From contig CAIIXF020000003.1 of the NCBI GenBank assembly GCA_903813345.2, positions 26,117,248 through 26,181,247 on the forward strand: 64,000 bases of DNA, in the 5' to 3' direction. This document shows positions 21,201-36,200 of this stretch, piece by piece (within the stretch, counting starts at the first letter, position 1; the number at the start of each line of letters is the position of its first letter). Source of the stretch: Owenia fusiformis. Taxonomy: Eukaryota > Annelida > Polychaeta > Sabellida > Oweniidae. The notes beneath the pieces were generated by a model. That model was not told the origin of the DNA and made no database searches. It saw only the letters and a program-made list of their open reading frames with translations. The translations under genes and the position numbers were made by a program.

Positions 21201-24200
21201 ATAACCTGGAAACCTAAAATGGTTTATCAATAGTGACTAAACATTGCCTAAACACCTGAACACTGCAGCCGAAAATGTATTCAAAGTTATAAATAACCTC
21301 CTATATAAGGTATACGAGTATAAATAGAAGGGGGAGTATACTTGCAACGTGGTATAATGAATTGAATAAAATACTGGGTTATAAAATTGTATGCAATTTG
21401 AAATGGTAGACTCCAAACGCTAGAAATTCCAATGATTTTCTAAATGAAGTTCACATTACGTAGATGACCATAAATAAATGAAGTAACTATGAAGCCACCG
21501 AATGTATGAAAGAATGTAATTATTTAGGCCTACCCAAGTTTCAGCTGTTGAAGTTGAAGCCATGATGGGAGCACGTCCGTCCCTCAGCAAGTTGCAAATA
21601 TACTACCTCGAACTATATTCGCGGGCTAATGATCATGTGATCTTCAATCTCGAGTCTCACGAGATTTGAAACGAGATTTTAAACGAGACCGGAAGTATTT
21701 TAACCAAGGATTTGTAAAAACACTATTTTCAGTAAGTAAAATATAATGAAGTACAATATCGACCAGGTCCCTTTGCCATACTGGCGATAAATTACAAATG
21801 TCGGGCCCCTGGTCGCTACTATAACATAAAACAAACTGTTTATTTTAAAACTATTCTTTACGAATTGATGATAAGTGTATAATGTTCAATCATACAAATC
21901 GCAGTCAGTGATTGTTCTCCACACTCACCCCTCCCCCTTCCTGACATGAACTATTTTGTAAAACCATTGACAGTGTGGAAAGGATTCTTACACTCGAGTG
22001 TCAAGGGGGGGGGGGGGCAGTTACAGAAATATACAAGGCGATGGTTCAAATTGGACAATTTTCAAAACTGCTCAACATGGTGAAAACTTCACGTTTTTAA
22101 AGAATGCTTGCCCGGCGAGTGGTTTGCTCTGTATTGCGAGAGAACAAAAACTTTGAGTTAGGATTTTTCCTAATACTATCATTAATCTAAACAACTTTTT
22201 AAACCGTCTCTGACTACATATCATGCCAATTAATACCATTATTGTGTTGACAGGATTAAATATGATATCTATGGAATTATAATTTAATGAACTCAATAGT
22301 CTAAATGATAATAAGTTCATAATTAAGTCTTGGCTGACTAGTCTTGCATCATCAGAGTTGGATTGCAAATACCTCCCTAAATCAAATATTTAAAATTTAC
22401 AAAGGACGATTCTCGGTTTGGAGAACAGCCTCCTGGGCTAAAAATTGTTTCATGAAAAATATACAAATATTACCCAAATTAAACTATGAATATTCAAAAG
22501 AGGACAATTAAATCTACAAGATGTAAAAATAACAAATTGGTCTGAAGCAGGGATAATGCTCAAATAGACCGATTCAATAAAATACAAGTCTCGATTTGGG
22601 GAAAGAAGTTCATCAGTGTACTGCGCTAATATTTTTTTGCGAAAAATCTAGAGATATTACCCAAATTAAATTATGACTATTCAAAAGAAGACATTCAAAT
22701 CTATATTATGTAAAAAAATCAAATTTGTCCGAAGCAGGGATAATGCTCATTTAGATTGATGAACTTCGTTCTCCAAACCGAGAATCGTCCTTTACTAGTG
22801 TACGGGTTGGGGAAACAAGTCTCCATCCAACCACTAAAGTTTAAAAGGAAGACTATAGTGTCCCGTGAATTCATTATAATTATCTTAGACAATAGTGAAG
22901 CGGTACAATCCTTGGAGTGTTAATTACTCGGAATGCAAGTTTGATTTAAAATAACTCCTTTGGATCAAATATTTAAATAGAATGCGGGGAGTAGAAACAA
23001 GTCTCCATTCAAGCACTAAATATCAAAAGAAAGATTTCAGTACCCCTTAACTTCACTCCCGGACTTCACTATTCACCACCACCCCTCCCCTTCCCCAAGT
23101 ATCCCTTATGACCCCAGAATGTTCGTTTCTGTGCCCCCCCCCCTCCTGTCCATGGCCAGTAAGTAATCTATGTGTATATTTGCTCCCTCCCAAAGGTGGG
23201 AAAACCAGATGCAGGCATAGACATTGACAAGGTGAGGGGATTTAAATATAAAAATAGTCTTGTTTTTGGCTCCGACTTATATATTTTGGCATTGTTTAAC
23301 GAAGCCGGTTTAAGGAATGAGAGGCAGAAATAATTCCTAGAAATAAGACGGCCTCATCGCGATAGCTGCGACCCCTTTGTCTTTATCCTTCCACAATCGG
23401 CAGATAAGATTGGCTCTGGCATACCAGAATGAGATGGCCTGTCTTTACTGTAATCAAGATATGGTACCTAACCGCAGTTATTTTGGTTTTATAACGGGGA
23501 TATTGCTCGACCTTGAATAACAAATAAAAGGCATGTTCTTATTTCTGTATTTGACCTTTGATTGTGTATTTAGTTGAGCTGCATGCCAAACGTTAAGATT
23601 GTTAAAACGCTTAAAATAAAACTTTATTCCTCTCAATTTACATAAAAATGAAACAGATTAGATTCGAATCTCAGTCACACCAGCACCACTGGTCAAAGGA
23701 AGTACAAATATCTATATTTTTAATCAAATGTCTGAGAATTTGATAACTGTCTGGGATCCAATGTTAATTTTATTGAAGCAAACTAAGAAAAGTATAAAGA
23801 TGAATTTTAAACGTTTAGAGGGAAAAGTCAAATATGCATTGTAACCCTAAAAATAATTCATTAAAGTGTCGTACACATTTTATAACATTTATATAAATAA
23901 AACAAATAAAGCACAACCCTAATGCCCTATAATGAATTCATATCGGCGTTAAACGGCCCTTGCAATAAAAACGCATCGAAGCAGGGAATGCTTGGAAAAT
24001 TCTTCCGAGACTGACTTTTGTTATTTCAAAATTGAAATATGCCTAATTCCTATGAACACGCGATCTTTTTCCCTGGGTTTTTCTCTATTTTAGATTTACT
24101 AGAAAAATGTTTATATGATGATTGCGTTTGCTTCTCACGAGTTCATTGAAACGTTCAGTCGTAAAACTTTAGAGATCAAAAGACTAATTAGGCACCTGAT

Positions 24201-27200
24201 TGCGAAAGTTTGATTGCATTTCGATCGCCGGGATTTTACAAACGTATTGTTTAAGTAGCGATCGTGTTCTTGGGATCTTGATAACTTCCTATTTTAAGTT
24301 TTGGGTTGAAAGCAATGAGTATGTCGGACTTTCTCAAGTCCACATAATGAAACAATAACCCTTTATATTAGTCCAATCGGAATTTGCATAAGCATACCAG
24401 TTTCATATTGCAAAAAGAACTGTAATTAATAGCCTACATAAAAGCATCATGATAAATAAAACATTAAAGCATATATAAAGCCTATTGTTATCGCACCCCC
24501 CCCCCCTCCTGGCTACGCCTATGGATATTTTGGCAACTTTCACGTTTACCCCGCCCCCTAATAATTCTTGCGCCCCCTCTAAATATCAGACCCGTCAGGC
24601 GTTGAGGCATGGATCAGGATACCCTGACTCCCAAGCTGTGCGACTTCTGGCAACCGCTACACCTATATTCCCGGGGAAAACGCTTTTAGAAAAATTGTCA
24701 AATATGGTCGTGTGTGGGCAAACACGGAGGAGGAGGAGAGGGGTGCGTGCATTGTGTGCGACCCTTCATCAGTTGTGTACCTTATGTTTTGTATGAATTT
24801 CTTCCGAATAGTTATGCTAGAGGGGTTCTGATATTTATTTCTGTTTTCAAATGAAATAATTTCACCCTTGCCCGACTGACTTGTAGATAATGCACGAATC
24901 AAATAGCATGGAGATCAGATAATCAGGTTGATTCGTATTTTCGCAATCAGATGAATTAACTTATTGTTTTCTCTGATTAAAAAGCGGTTTGGAGCTACTT
25001 TTACAGGATTTGTAAATTCGCAATCAGACTGGCTTATTTTAATATTTAGTCAGTGAAAGAGGACACTAACTGAATAATTTATCACAATTGTTAAATAAGC
25101 AAACAGGAACAGGTTTAAAAATGAGAATAGAGGCAAAAAAGTCTATACATAAAATGTAATTAAAACCCGGGAATTAAAAGCAATTTTAGACTGTTAGATG
25201 ATCTCTTCTGTAATCAAGGTGATGTTGGTACACTTCCGCCGTTAGAAAAACAAAGACTAAGACAAAGACTATATAGCAATTAATCCTTTTGTAATCATTA
25301 AATGTTAGATTCTTATTATTTTGTTGGACAATGTTCAGACTTCTGACCAAGATTAAATCAATAATGTTTGTATTTATAAAAATAGTATTTCAATCAGACA
25401 GACGTTCTAATGAGTTAGAAAAATACACTTGTCCATTTCCTCTCAAGAAGTTTTCAAAGGTAATCAAGTCGATTTGTTTGAGTGTTTAGCATTGTTTTTC
25501 ATAACTTGAGGCTTCCATGAACAGAATGACTTTGAAATGAGTTTTTATAATTTTAGCTTTTATACGGACATGCTTATTGTATATTTCTATATGAACGTTG
25601 TGGTTATGTGATGTAACATCGCCCCCCCCCCAAATTACAGGTATACAAATTTTGGTCGGAATGCATTAACTTGCAATTAAAGGAATTTTAGACTGTTAGA
25701 TGATCTCTTATGTAATCTAGGTGATGTTGGTACACTTCCGCATTTAAGAAAACAAAGAATAAAACAAAGAGAACCAAGCAATTAATCCTTTTGTTATCAT
25801 TAAATGTTAGATTCTTATTTTTTTTATTGGACAATATAAAGACTTCTGTCTCCGATTGTTATGCAGGTATGTGTATAAAATCATGTGAACAACATTATCG
25901 TGGAAACTCCCATATTCATTCTCATAATGTCTTACAGCTATTTCGCAAATGACATAATCCTAAACAACATATGGACATAATATTGCAGAACTGAGCGAAA
26001 AGAAAGGTGGAACAAATCAGAAATGCACAAAGGGCAACAGTTGAAGAACAAAAGTTAAAGGCGTTGTGAAATAGATCGTGCTTTTATATGATCCCCTTCT
26101 ATAGTGCCCTACCCTTTGCATTTGTTCGACTTCACTTCTTAAATGAGAGTTTTGTCTTCTTGTAGTTTATAATTAGACTCTGCACGCAGCGTAATAGTGC
26201 CCCTATTATCCATGTTCATGTTCTCATTCGATTTTTCATCAGTTATGACTTAGTAACATTTGCTCCGATTTTCATTACGGCGCCCGGCCGATTGAGTATT
26301 TTGTTCAGAATTGAATACAATTTTGAACAAAATACTCATCGGCCGGGGGCCGGTGCTGAAAATCTGAGCAAATGTGACCACGGCATTATAAAAGCATACT
26401 CTTTAATACACGAACAGATTCAAAATGAGACTTTATCTATCAGAGAAATAAAAATGGAAAATTTGTATTATGAAAATATTAACTGATGCATTGTTTAGTA
26501 TTAAATATTAAGTTTTACAGTCGGAAACCTCAAGGGGCGGGAAATAATTTGATTAAACAAAACGCCGGATTAATATGTGGACAACTTGCAAATGAAATGT
26601 AAGTAACATGACAGAACGAGTATGTACGCCCAATAAATACTTTTATAGTTTTAATGTGCATTCAAAGGACCCCATTTGTAAAATTGATAGAAATGAATAG
26701 TTTTACTACCGGAAAAAACTGAGAAATATATACCCGATTCGACAGAATAGTCATCATCATATCAGTGCGAAAAATTAGCTATATTTATTTTCTATGCGAT
26801 ATACACCTGATATTGATAGCCTTCCACGATCATGGTCCGTTGACATCATCAACCTTGTGATTTGCCATAAGTGATTAACCAACATTTTTTGATTAAAAGT
26901 CGGGGTTGACGTTTCTTGACTTTTCACACTGACATCAAAACAAAACATAATTTGAAAATAAAAGGCATAAAATGGCCATTAAAAGTGCATTTTTGAACAA
27001 AAGTATCAACTTATATTACACTGCACGCAAATACAAAGTGAAAAGAACGTCTTCCCGGAGATTGAAATACGGATCGGTAAGTCAACAAATCTATCTGTTA
27101 AATAAACAAGCTTAGCCTATGTCTGCGATTGTTTGTCTGAGTGGCCAGATGTTATCCGTTTCGGATAATAAATTTCTAAATATCAGACCCGTCAGGCGTT

Positions 27201-30200
27201 GAGGCATGGATCAGGATACCCTGACTCCCAAGCTGTGCGACTTCTGGCAACCGCTACACCTATATTCCCGGGGAAAACGCTTTTAGAAAAATTGTCAAAT
27301 ATGGTCGTGTGTGGGCAAACACGGAGGAGGAGGAGAGGGGTGCGTGCATTGTGTGCGACCCTTCATCAGTTGTGTACCTTATGTTTTGTATGAATTTCTT
27401 CCGAATAGTTATGCTAGAGGGGTTCTGATATTTATTTCTGTTTTCAAATGAAATAATTTCACCCTTGCCCGACTGACTTGTAGATAATGCACGAATCAAA
27501 TAGCATGGAGATCAGATAATCAGGTTGATTCGTATTTTCGCAATCAGATGAATTAACTTATTGTTTTCTCTGATTAAAAAGCGGTTTGGAGCTACTTTTA
27601 CAGGATTTGTAAATTCGCAATCAGACTGGCTTATTTTAATATTTAGTCAGTGAAAGAGGACACTAACTGAATAATTTATCACAATTGTTAAATAAGCAAA
27701 CAGGAACAGGTTTAAAAATGAGAATAGAGGCAAAAAAGTCTATACATAAAATGTAATTAAAACCCGGGAATTAAAAGCAATTTTAGACTGTTAGATGATC
27801 TCTTCTGTAATCAAGGTGATGTTGGTACACTTCCGCCGTTAGAAAAACAAAGACTAAGACAAAGACTATATAGCAATTAATCCTTTTGTAATCATTAAAT
27901 GTTAGATTCTTATTATTTTGTTGGACAATGTTCAGACTTCTGACCAAGATTAAATCAATAATGTTTGTATTTATAAAAATAGTATTTCAATCAGACAGAC
28001 GTTCTAATGAGTTAGAAAAATACACTTGTCCATTTCCTCTCAAGAAGTTTTCAAAGGTAATCAAGTCGATTTGTTTGAGTGTTTAGCATTGTTTTTCATA
28101 ACTTGAGGCTTCCATGAACAGAATGACTTTGAAATGAGTTTTTATAATTTTAGCTTTTATACGGACATGCTTATTGTATATTTCTATATGAACGTTGTGG
28201 TTATGTGATGTAACATCGCCCCCCCCCCAAATTACAGGTATACAAATTTTGGTCGGAATGCATTAACTTGCAATTAAAGGAATTTTAGACTGTTAGATGA
28301 TCTCTTATGTAATCTAGGTGATGTTGGTACACTTCCGCATTTAAGAAAACAAAGAATAAAACAAAGAGAACCAAGCAATTAATCCTTTTGTTATCATTAA
28401 ATGTTAGATTCTTATTTTTTTTATTGGACAATATAAAGACTTCTGTCTCCGATTGTTATGCAGGTATGTGTATAAAATCATGTGAACAACATTATCGTGG
28501 AAACTCCCATATTCATTCTCATAATGTCTTACAGCTATTTCGCAAATGACATAATCCTAAACAACATATGGACATAATATTGCAGAACTGAGCGAAAAGA
28601 AAGGTGGAACAAATCAGAAATGCACAAAGGGCAACAGTTGAAGAACAAAAGTTAAAGGCGTTGTGAAATAGATCGTGCTTTTATATGATCCCCTTCTATA
28701 GTGCCCTACCCTTTGCATTTGTTCGACTTCACTTCTTAAATGAGAGTTTTGTCTTCTTGTAGTTTATAATTAGACTCTGCACGCAGCGTAATAGTGCCCC
28801 TATTATCCATGTTCATGTTCTCATTCGATTTTTCATCAGTTATGACTTAGTAACATTTGCTCCGATTTTCATTACGGCGCCCGGCCGATTGAGTATTTTG
28901 TTCAGAATTGAATACAATTTTGAACAAAATACTCATCGGCCGGGGGCCGGTGCTGAAAATCTGAGCAAATGTGACCACGGCATTATAAAAGCATACTCTT
29001 TAATACACGAACAGATTCAAAATGAGACTTTATCTATCAGAGAAATAAAAATGGAAAATTTGTATTATGAAAATATTAACTGATGCATTGTTTAGTATTA
29101 AATATTAAGTTTTACAGTCGGAAACCTCAAGGGGCGGGAAATAATTTGATTAAACAAAACGCCGGATTAATATGTGGACAACTTGCAAATGAAATGTAAG
29201 TAACATGACAGAACGAGTATGTACGCCCAATAAATACTTTTATAGTTTTAATGTGCATTCAAAGGACCCCATTTGTAAAATTGATAGAAATGAATAGTTT
29301 TACTACCGGAAAAAACTGAGAAATATATACCCGATTCGACAGAATAGTCATCATCATATCAGTGCGAAAAATTAGCTATATTTATTTTCTATGCGATATA
29401 CACCTGATATTGATAGCCTTCCACGATCATGGTCCGTTGACATCATCAACCTTGTGATTTGCCATAAGTGATTAACCAACATTTTTTGATTAAAAGTCGG
29501 GGTTGACGTTTCTTGACTTTTCACACTGACATCAAAACAAAACATAATTTGAAAATAAAAGGCATAAAATGGCCATTAAAAGTGCATTTTTGAACAAAAG
29601 TATCAACTTATATTACACTGCACGCAAATACAAAGTGAAAAGAACGTCTTCCCGGAGATTGAAATACGGATCGGTAAGTCAACAAATCTATCTGTTAAAT
29701 AAACAAGCTTAGCCTATGTCTGCGATTGTTTGTCTGAGTGGCCAGATGTTATCCGTTTCGGATAATAAATTTCTGAGAATACTACTGATATCTAGAATAC
29801 ATCTTCCGTGATATTTTTCATAAAACTACCCTTTGCATTCGTTTGACTTCACTTCTTAAAAGAGAGCTTCGTCTTAGTGTAGTTTAACCAGACTCTTCAC
29901 GCAGGGTATCATAAAACAGGCATCTTAGCTGCAATTTTGAATAATAGCGTAATTCATAGCACAATATAAATTAACCCGCCTCTGTTTAATTCAAATATGC
30001 ATTACCCTTAAGATTTATATACTTAGACACCTTTTCATTCTTGATTCGAATTTTTATCTTGTCTTCATCTAAATTTGTGGATTAATAACAGTTTTTAGTA
30101 TACAAGTTGAACATACAAAATGTAGCGTATTGATTACACGTAACAGTGGCGTAGCCAGCTTTCAATCGGGGGAGGGGGGGGGGGGGGGGTGGTGGGGTGC

Positions 30201-33200
30201 GATCGTGGCATAAAAAAATGTTTTTGAAGATTTGTTTTGAATTTTACAAAAATTGGTGCAACTTCGTTCAAAATCGAGCTAGAAGCTTCAAATAAAAAGC
30301 ATTTTAAGACTTTTTTCTTCTATCTAATGGTTCTATTTTCATTGGTTATGGAGGGGGGAGGTGCGATCGCACACATCACATCCCCTGGCTACGCCTATGC
30401 GCTATATTAATATAACAAGGTTATCATATCATGCCAATAGTTAGATGGTTAACTAATATTAACACAAAATAATAATACACGATAATTAAAAAAATAAACC
30501 TCGGTATTCGGGCCTAAAATCCAAGGATACGTGTACCATTACTTAAGTGTAAGCTGCAATACCATATCGAATACCTGTACCATTACTCAATAATAAGCAC
30601 TAGTAAGACCATAATAACAAGCTTAATAACTAGCTTATCGCAAGTTATTCCATACGATTTTGTCTTGTGTATTCCCTATATCAAATCCCTCCCGGTGAAT
30701 AATTTCTTTTTATCATACTTGAAGGCGTTGTGATGTCTACAAGAGGAAACAATAACAGATAAAAATGAAGGCACAACCATCCATATATCAAACTAGATAT
30801 TGAACTATACATCAAGATAATCATACACAATGGCTGATAGCTCTTGTATTGTAAAAATGTTGTAAATGATATGATTTGTACAAGGTTTTGTGTGTCACAA
30901 TCCAGAATTGAATTTGACGTTAGCAATGCCAAACAATGGAGTTGACATACATTACAACATGTGTAATGGCAGAGTCATGTTATTCACTAACATCTGGCCA
31001 ATATTTAAAGCTGTTATATTTCGCGTTTTATAATTTGTGCGTATTTCGTTTATTTCCACTTTTTCAAAATTTTGTTTCCACTGATTTTCGATGATTTGAC
31101 TATTTTCTAAAAATACAGTTTGGTACAGTTTTGCAATGAATAATTTTATGAATTAAATATATAAATTAGTGGACACAATAATATCTATATGGAAGTGTTT
31201 TAAAATATAAATTATAGTTTGAAATTTGTACGGCTATTACATTTTATGAATTTTCGAAAATCCGTGAAAAGCGAAAATTAACCAGATCACAATAACCTCG
31301 TATGAATAAACTTTGATCATGTTTTGCACTCATTTTTAACATTGGTTTTTAAAGACTGCGTGATATAATATGAGGCACTCTAGAGTCATCTGAACAGGGT
31401 CAGAACATGTCAAAGACAATATAACAGTGATAACCCCAGATTCAATGCTCTTTATAATTGCGAAGAAGCAACAGCAATAAATCGTTTCAGTTTTCGTTGT
31501 TTTGAAAAACAGAAAAATGGATCATCACATAGATAAACATTAAAAGTGCATGTAGTAAGATGTAGCATTATATGCCAATTGTATCTCACCAAATAGGTCA
31601 CATTTTCTTCCTTGCGAGAAATGTTCAAATATGTGAGATGTAATTATTGCAAGAGTGTATTGTATCTATTAGCATAATTAGCTAAATTAAATTCACTATT
31701 TAATTATTGCAAGAGTGCATTGTATCTATATTATTAGCATAATTAGCTGAATTAAATTCACTATTTAATTATTGCAAGAGTGTATTCTATTTATATCATA
31801 AGCATAATTAGCTGAATGAAATTTACTATTTAATTATTACAAGAGTGCATTGTATCTATATTATTAGCATAATTAGCTGAATTAAATTCACTATTTAATT
31901 ATTGCAAGAGTGTATTGTATCTATATTATAAGCATAATTAGCTGAATTAAATTCACTATTTTATTATTACAAGAGTGCATTGTATCTATATTATTAGCAT
32001 AATTAGCTGAATTAAATTCACTATTTAATTATTGCAAGAGTGCATTGTATCTATATTATAAGCATAATTAGCTGAATGAAATTTACTTAGTCTATTTAAT
32101 TATTGCAAGAGTGTATTGTATCTATTAGCATAATTAGCTGAATTAAATTCACTATTTAATTTTTGCGAGAGTGTATTGTATCTATTAGCATAATTAGCTG
32201 AATTAAATTCACTATTTTATTTTTGCAAGAGTGTATTGTATCTATTAGCATAATTAGCTGAATTAAATTCACTATTTAATCGTTGCAAGAGTGTATTGTA
32301 TCTATTAATTAGCTGTATTAGCTGAATTAAATTCACTATTTAATTATTGCAAGAGTGTATTGTATCTATTAGCATAATAAGCTGAATTAAATTCAATATT
32401 TTATTTTTACAAATTCCCTATTTAATTATTGCAAGAGTGCATCGTATCTATATAAGCATAATTAGCTGAGTGACGTATTAATTGTTTATTTTAGGATCTT
32501 AAGAGCATGCTTTGAAACATACGAATATTCAAACTAATCAAATATTAAACAACTTATTGTTCATATTTGCAGCATACGGACAGGCGCTGGAATCAAGATG
32601 TCCCAAGGGCTATTTGAATTGGGGCAGATTCTGCTACTATTTCTCAGATACTGCTTATACTTTTGATGAATCGAGAGCTGTGTGCAAGAATAGAGGGGCA
32701 GATCTTCTCAGTATGAACAATATGCAAGAATTTGTAAGTCGAATGCTGATAGTTTCTAATTCTATACGATCATAGCATTTCTATACGATTTAAAAGTTCT
32801 GATGGAAGTCTAGGGGTTTCCAAACATTTAGAGTTGAGTCTTACTTGGGTTGGGTAGACTTTGGTTGGGTAGACTGATCTAATACACCCGAGTGAATATA
32901 TTTAAAGAGATTTGTAGAATCATTTGACAAGATGATCTATTTTTTATTATCAAATACGATTACTACCATTCAATAGATTTTAACCTTTGTTTTCTATAGC
33001 ATTGTACAAATATGATAGTTTTAACATTATTGCAGGAGCATAATAAGTGTCAAAATTCAATGTGATCGTCAAGGGTACTCTCCCACAGTCTTATCTCCTT
33101 GCTTTATAGATTCATTTAGAATTAGAAAAATTACTGAATTGCTCTCATGCAATTGACCTCTCACAACATATTTGTCCTTTAAGTGTTCATTTTGAAAAAT

Positions 33201-36200
33201 ATAGAGTATGTCAATTAGTATCAGATCTGCAATGATACAAAAACACGAATAAAGTTGATAGACAGGATAATTATGAATTCATTTGTATTCTCATTTGGAC
33301 TGCGATTGGATATGATTTGTCCAAGAGACGAAATTCTTTACAACTAGTTTCTTCAGAACTTTTGAGGTCTAGAGAATTGGAAATATATTTTCATTCATCA
33401 AAATATACAGGGTTTTCATAAAGTATCTTTACACTTTAGACGTAGACTTTGTGTACTTGTAATTGTAAACATATACTTTTTGGACACCCTGTATTATCCT
33501 GACCTTTTTCAATTCAATTTATTTATTATATAATTCTTATATTATATAGGCTGCACTATAATGTTTTTTTCTTGGACAGCATTTTCTAGTGCATTAAATT
33601 ATGATTCGGGATGCTGTGGATCTTTCTTTTTGTCACTGTTTTGTAATGCTAACATAGATATTCGCTAATTCACACGGTAAAATTTTACAATCAAGGACAT
33701 AATACTACAGTTGATTATCTTGTTTCGTTGTCTTGTATTTTATCGACTTGATATTTTATTGACTTGCCTACCTGTCGTACTGTGTATTTGTCGATTAATA
33801 TTATCTACCACATCCTTTAGTATCACGCGTTAAAGACTTTTAAGAGACAATCGGATTAAATTAAATAGAGTTATACACATTTGCACACAGTGCTGTGAAT
33901 CAGCTTGTGTCACCCGTGTCTTTTTCGAATTGTTAAGTATACCACATTGATTTTGAAATTTCAATACCAAGTATTTTTACTTTTCTCGACCTCGTTGTTA
34001 AGTGTTTTTTGTTAAAATTGGTGTTTCCAGAGATTTATACAAGATGAAGTAAAAAGAAGACGATTGGAATTTTGGGTTGGAGCGACTGATTTACCCAAGA
34101 AGGACAAAAAGTACAAATGGGTCGATAGGTCAAGATGGGACCCAAATGTCGCGTAAGTTTATTTTATTAAACACAAATTCAGCTTAGGTTTATATCAAGT
34201 ATAGCTACCAATTTCTTTTCATCTCGCATGAAGGGTATAACTTATAATTTATGATAAGCAAATAAAAGGGAGTAGGAACTTGATTCAAGACAAATACATT
34301 ACAAGTAAAACAAGAAATTTTGTTCTAAAAATCTCGTAAAAACGTGAAAACTAGATGTACGTGAAATTAAAGTGTTTTACAGTAGCATTATCAATAAGAA
34401 ATACGTTCACTTGTCCAATATGATTACTTACTACATTTGTACCACCATTGTGATGTATTTAGTTAGAAAATGCCTAACTATTTGACATTTTAAATTATTT
34501 GATTTATTTTGTTAATCCTATCATTGTGTTTCTGTATTTATCTTTCAAAATTAAGCTTCTGATTTCACACGCACATCCAAATATATACCTGTCCAGCATA
34601 TTACACGCAGTCTGCTAAACATTTATAGAAAATGCAATGCTATCAATTCACACATAGATAGGCAATGTGTGTCAAACCATCAATTCACTCATAGATAGGC
34701 AATGTGTGTCAAACCATCAATTCACACATAGATAGGCAATGTGTGCCAAACCATCAATTCACACATAGCTAGGCAATGTGTGTCAAACCATCAATTCACA
34801 CATAATGTAGATAGGCAATGTGTGTCAAACCATCAATTCACACATAGATAGGCAATGTGTGTCAAACCATCAATTCACACATAGATAGGCAATGTGTGTC
34901 AAATCTGAGCTAAGCAGAACACAACATCTCAAATGATGTGTTTTCTTGAAATAATTCACCAAACTCCTGGGCTATTTATTTTAGTGATTTGGGATTCTAT
35001 TTTTAGATTACATCAATTTCATAATTTTAAGTACTATCTGTTCGTCTGGCACTGGATGGATTTCAAAATGACACGCCTAACTGCATCTTTTTTTCCTTTT
35101 AAAAATTATTTAGTGTTGTGTGAAAAGGGGTCTTAAGTACTGATCTCAGTGCTTTGCTTGTAAAATATATAACTCGTTAATTGTCTGATCTTTCCTGATA
35201 TCTCATAATTTTGTCTTGCTTAAAACCGACTTACCTATGTATCGATATGATCATGAAGGATATTCAAACATAACTTAGCTTCACATTTCTTCTCACAGCT
35301 TATTGCGGGCTTGTGACTTTTTGATTGTTTCAGATTAAAATAGTTTGTAAAATGCTATCAGTTGTATGCTATATCTTTTTAATTGTTTTTCATGATTTTC
35401 AAAAGGGGTTGAGTTTGTGACAAATCATGATTAAATGACCTTAAATTTTAACTTATTTTAATAAGTTTAGTTTATGGATAACGAAATAAACCACGCCTGC
35501 CTAACCTTATATAGAGTTTGGCGTGACTTGTTTGACATGTTGTGGTTGCACACGGATGCACACGTATTATTAGAGCTATATTTGTAAAGTTCTTTCTTCT
35601 TTCAAATGTAACCAAGCTGAATACACGTTGGTCTACATTTGTAATTCAAGTATCCACCGCCATCCCCATCCTCATCACCTTCATTGAATTTTGCTAGTAC
35701 GTTTTGGCATAGTTTGTTTTCAAGGTGCAATTATTCGTTTCAACTCATTCTTCCCCAACTGCAATTCATTACATTTTAATGATAGTGCAGCTGGTTCAAG
35801 ATAAACCAGTTCATAGTATTCAATTATGTAAATATATATCGCTTTCTATGTACATAATTGTCTCCAATTCCAAACAATCATGTTCGCAACGCGACTTATC
35901 TAGCTGATAAGACAGGTACACTCTACGGTTTACCGTCATGATTGTTTGAAAGTGAATTAGGTTTACTTGGGCTGTTTCCCGACAATCACGGTCCCGCAGG
36001 GCCACAGTTCCGCAGAGCTGGCTGGAGGACCCCGCGCATGGTCTCAACTCTAGCACCGATTGTCTCCTAAGTTAATACCACTTAATGACTTATGCATATA
36101 CGCAATTGCGTCACAACGGTGACTTCGCTATCATTTTTCAATGAACATTCTTTTGAGGCATAGGGAATAAAGCCAATTAATAGTTGATTGTATATATTTG

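Larger units (their letters stand above)
24578..27174. repeat. 2,597-bp tandem duplication, copy 1
   Basis: The sequence from TCTAAATATCAGACCCGTCA to GATAATAAATT reappears unchanged, wherever I compared it, 2,597 bp further right. Short frames inside are identical in both copies (64 and 79 codons) and resemble no protein. The duplicated block contains a smaller internal direct repeat (about 25,178-25,330 versus 25,681-25,850), one TACCCT-family element and one large hairpin. The junction shares only the short word TCT. Confidence 0.93.

Noticed and set aside
24485-24902. 103- and 79-codon frames at the start of the tandem duplication, repeated at 27,199-27,499
   Set aside because: No domain, signal peptide or splice context. 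They persist only because the block is duplicated.
26292-26486. 64-codon frame (and its copy at 28,889)
   Set aside because: Its N-terminal half is a palindrome read through (FRIEYNFEQ), so it is a by-product of the hairpin.
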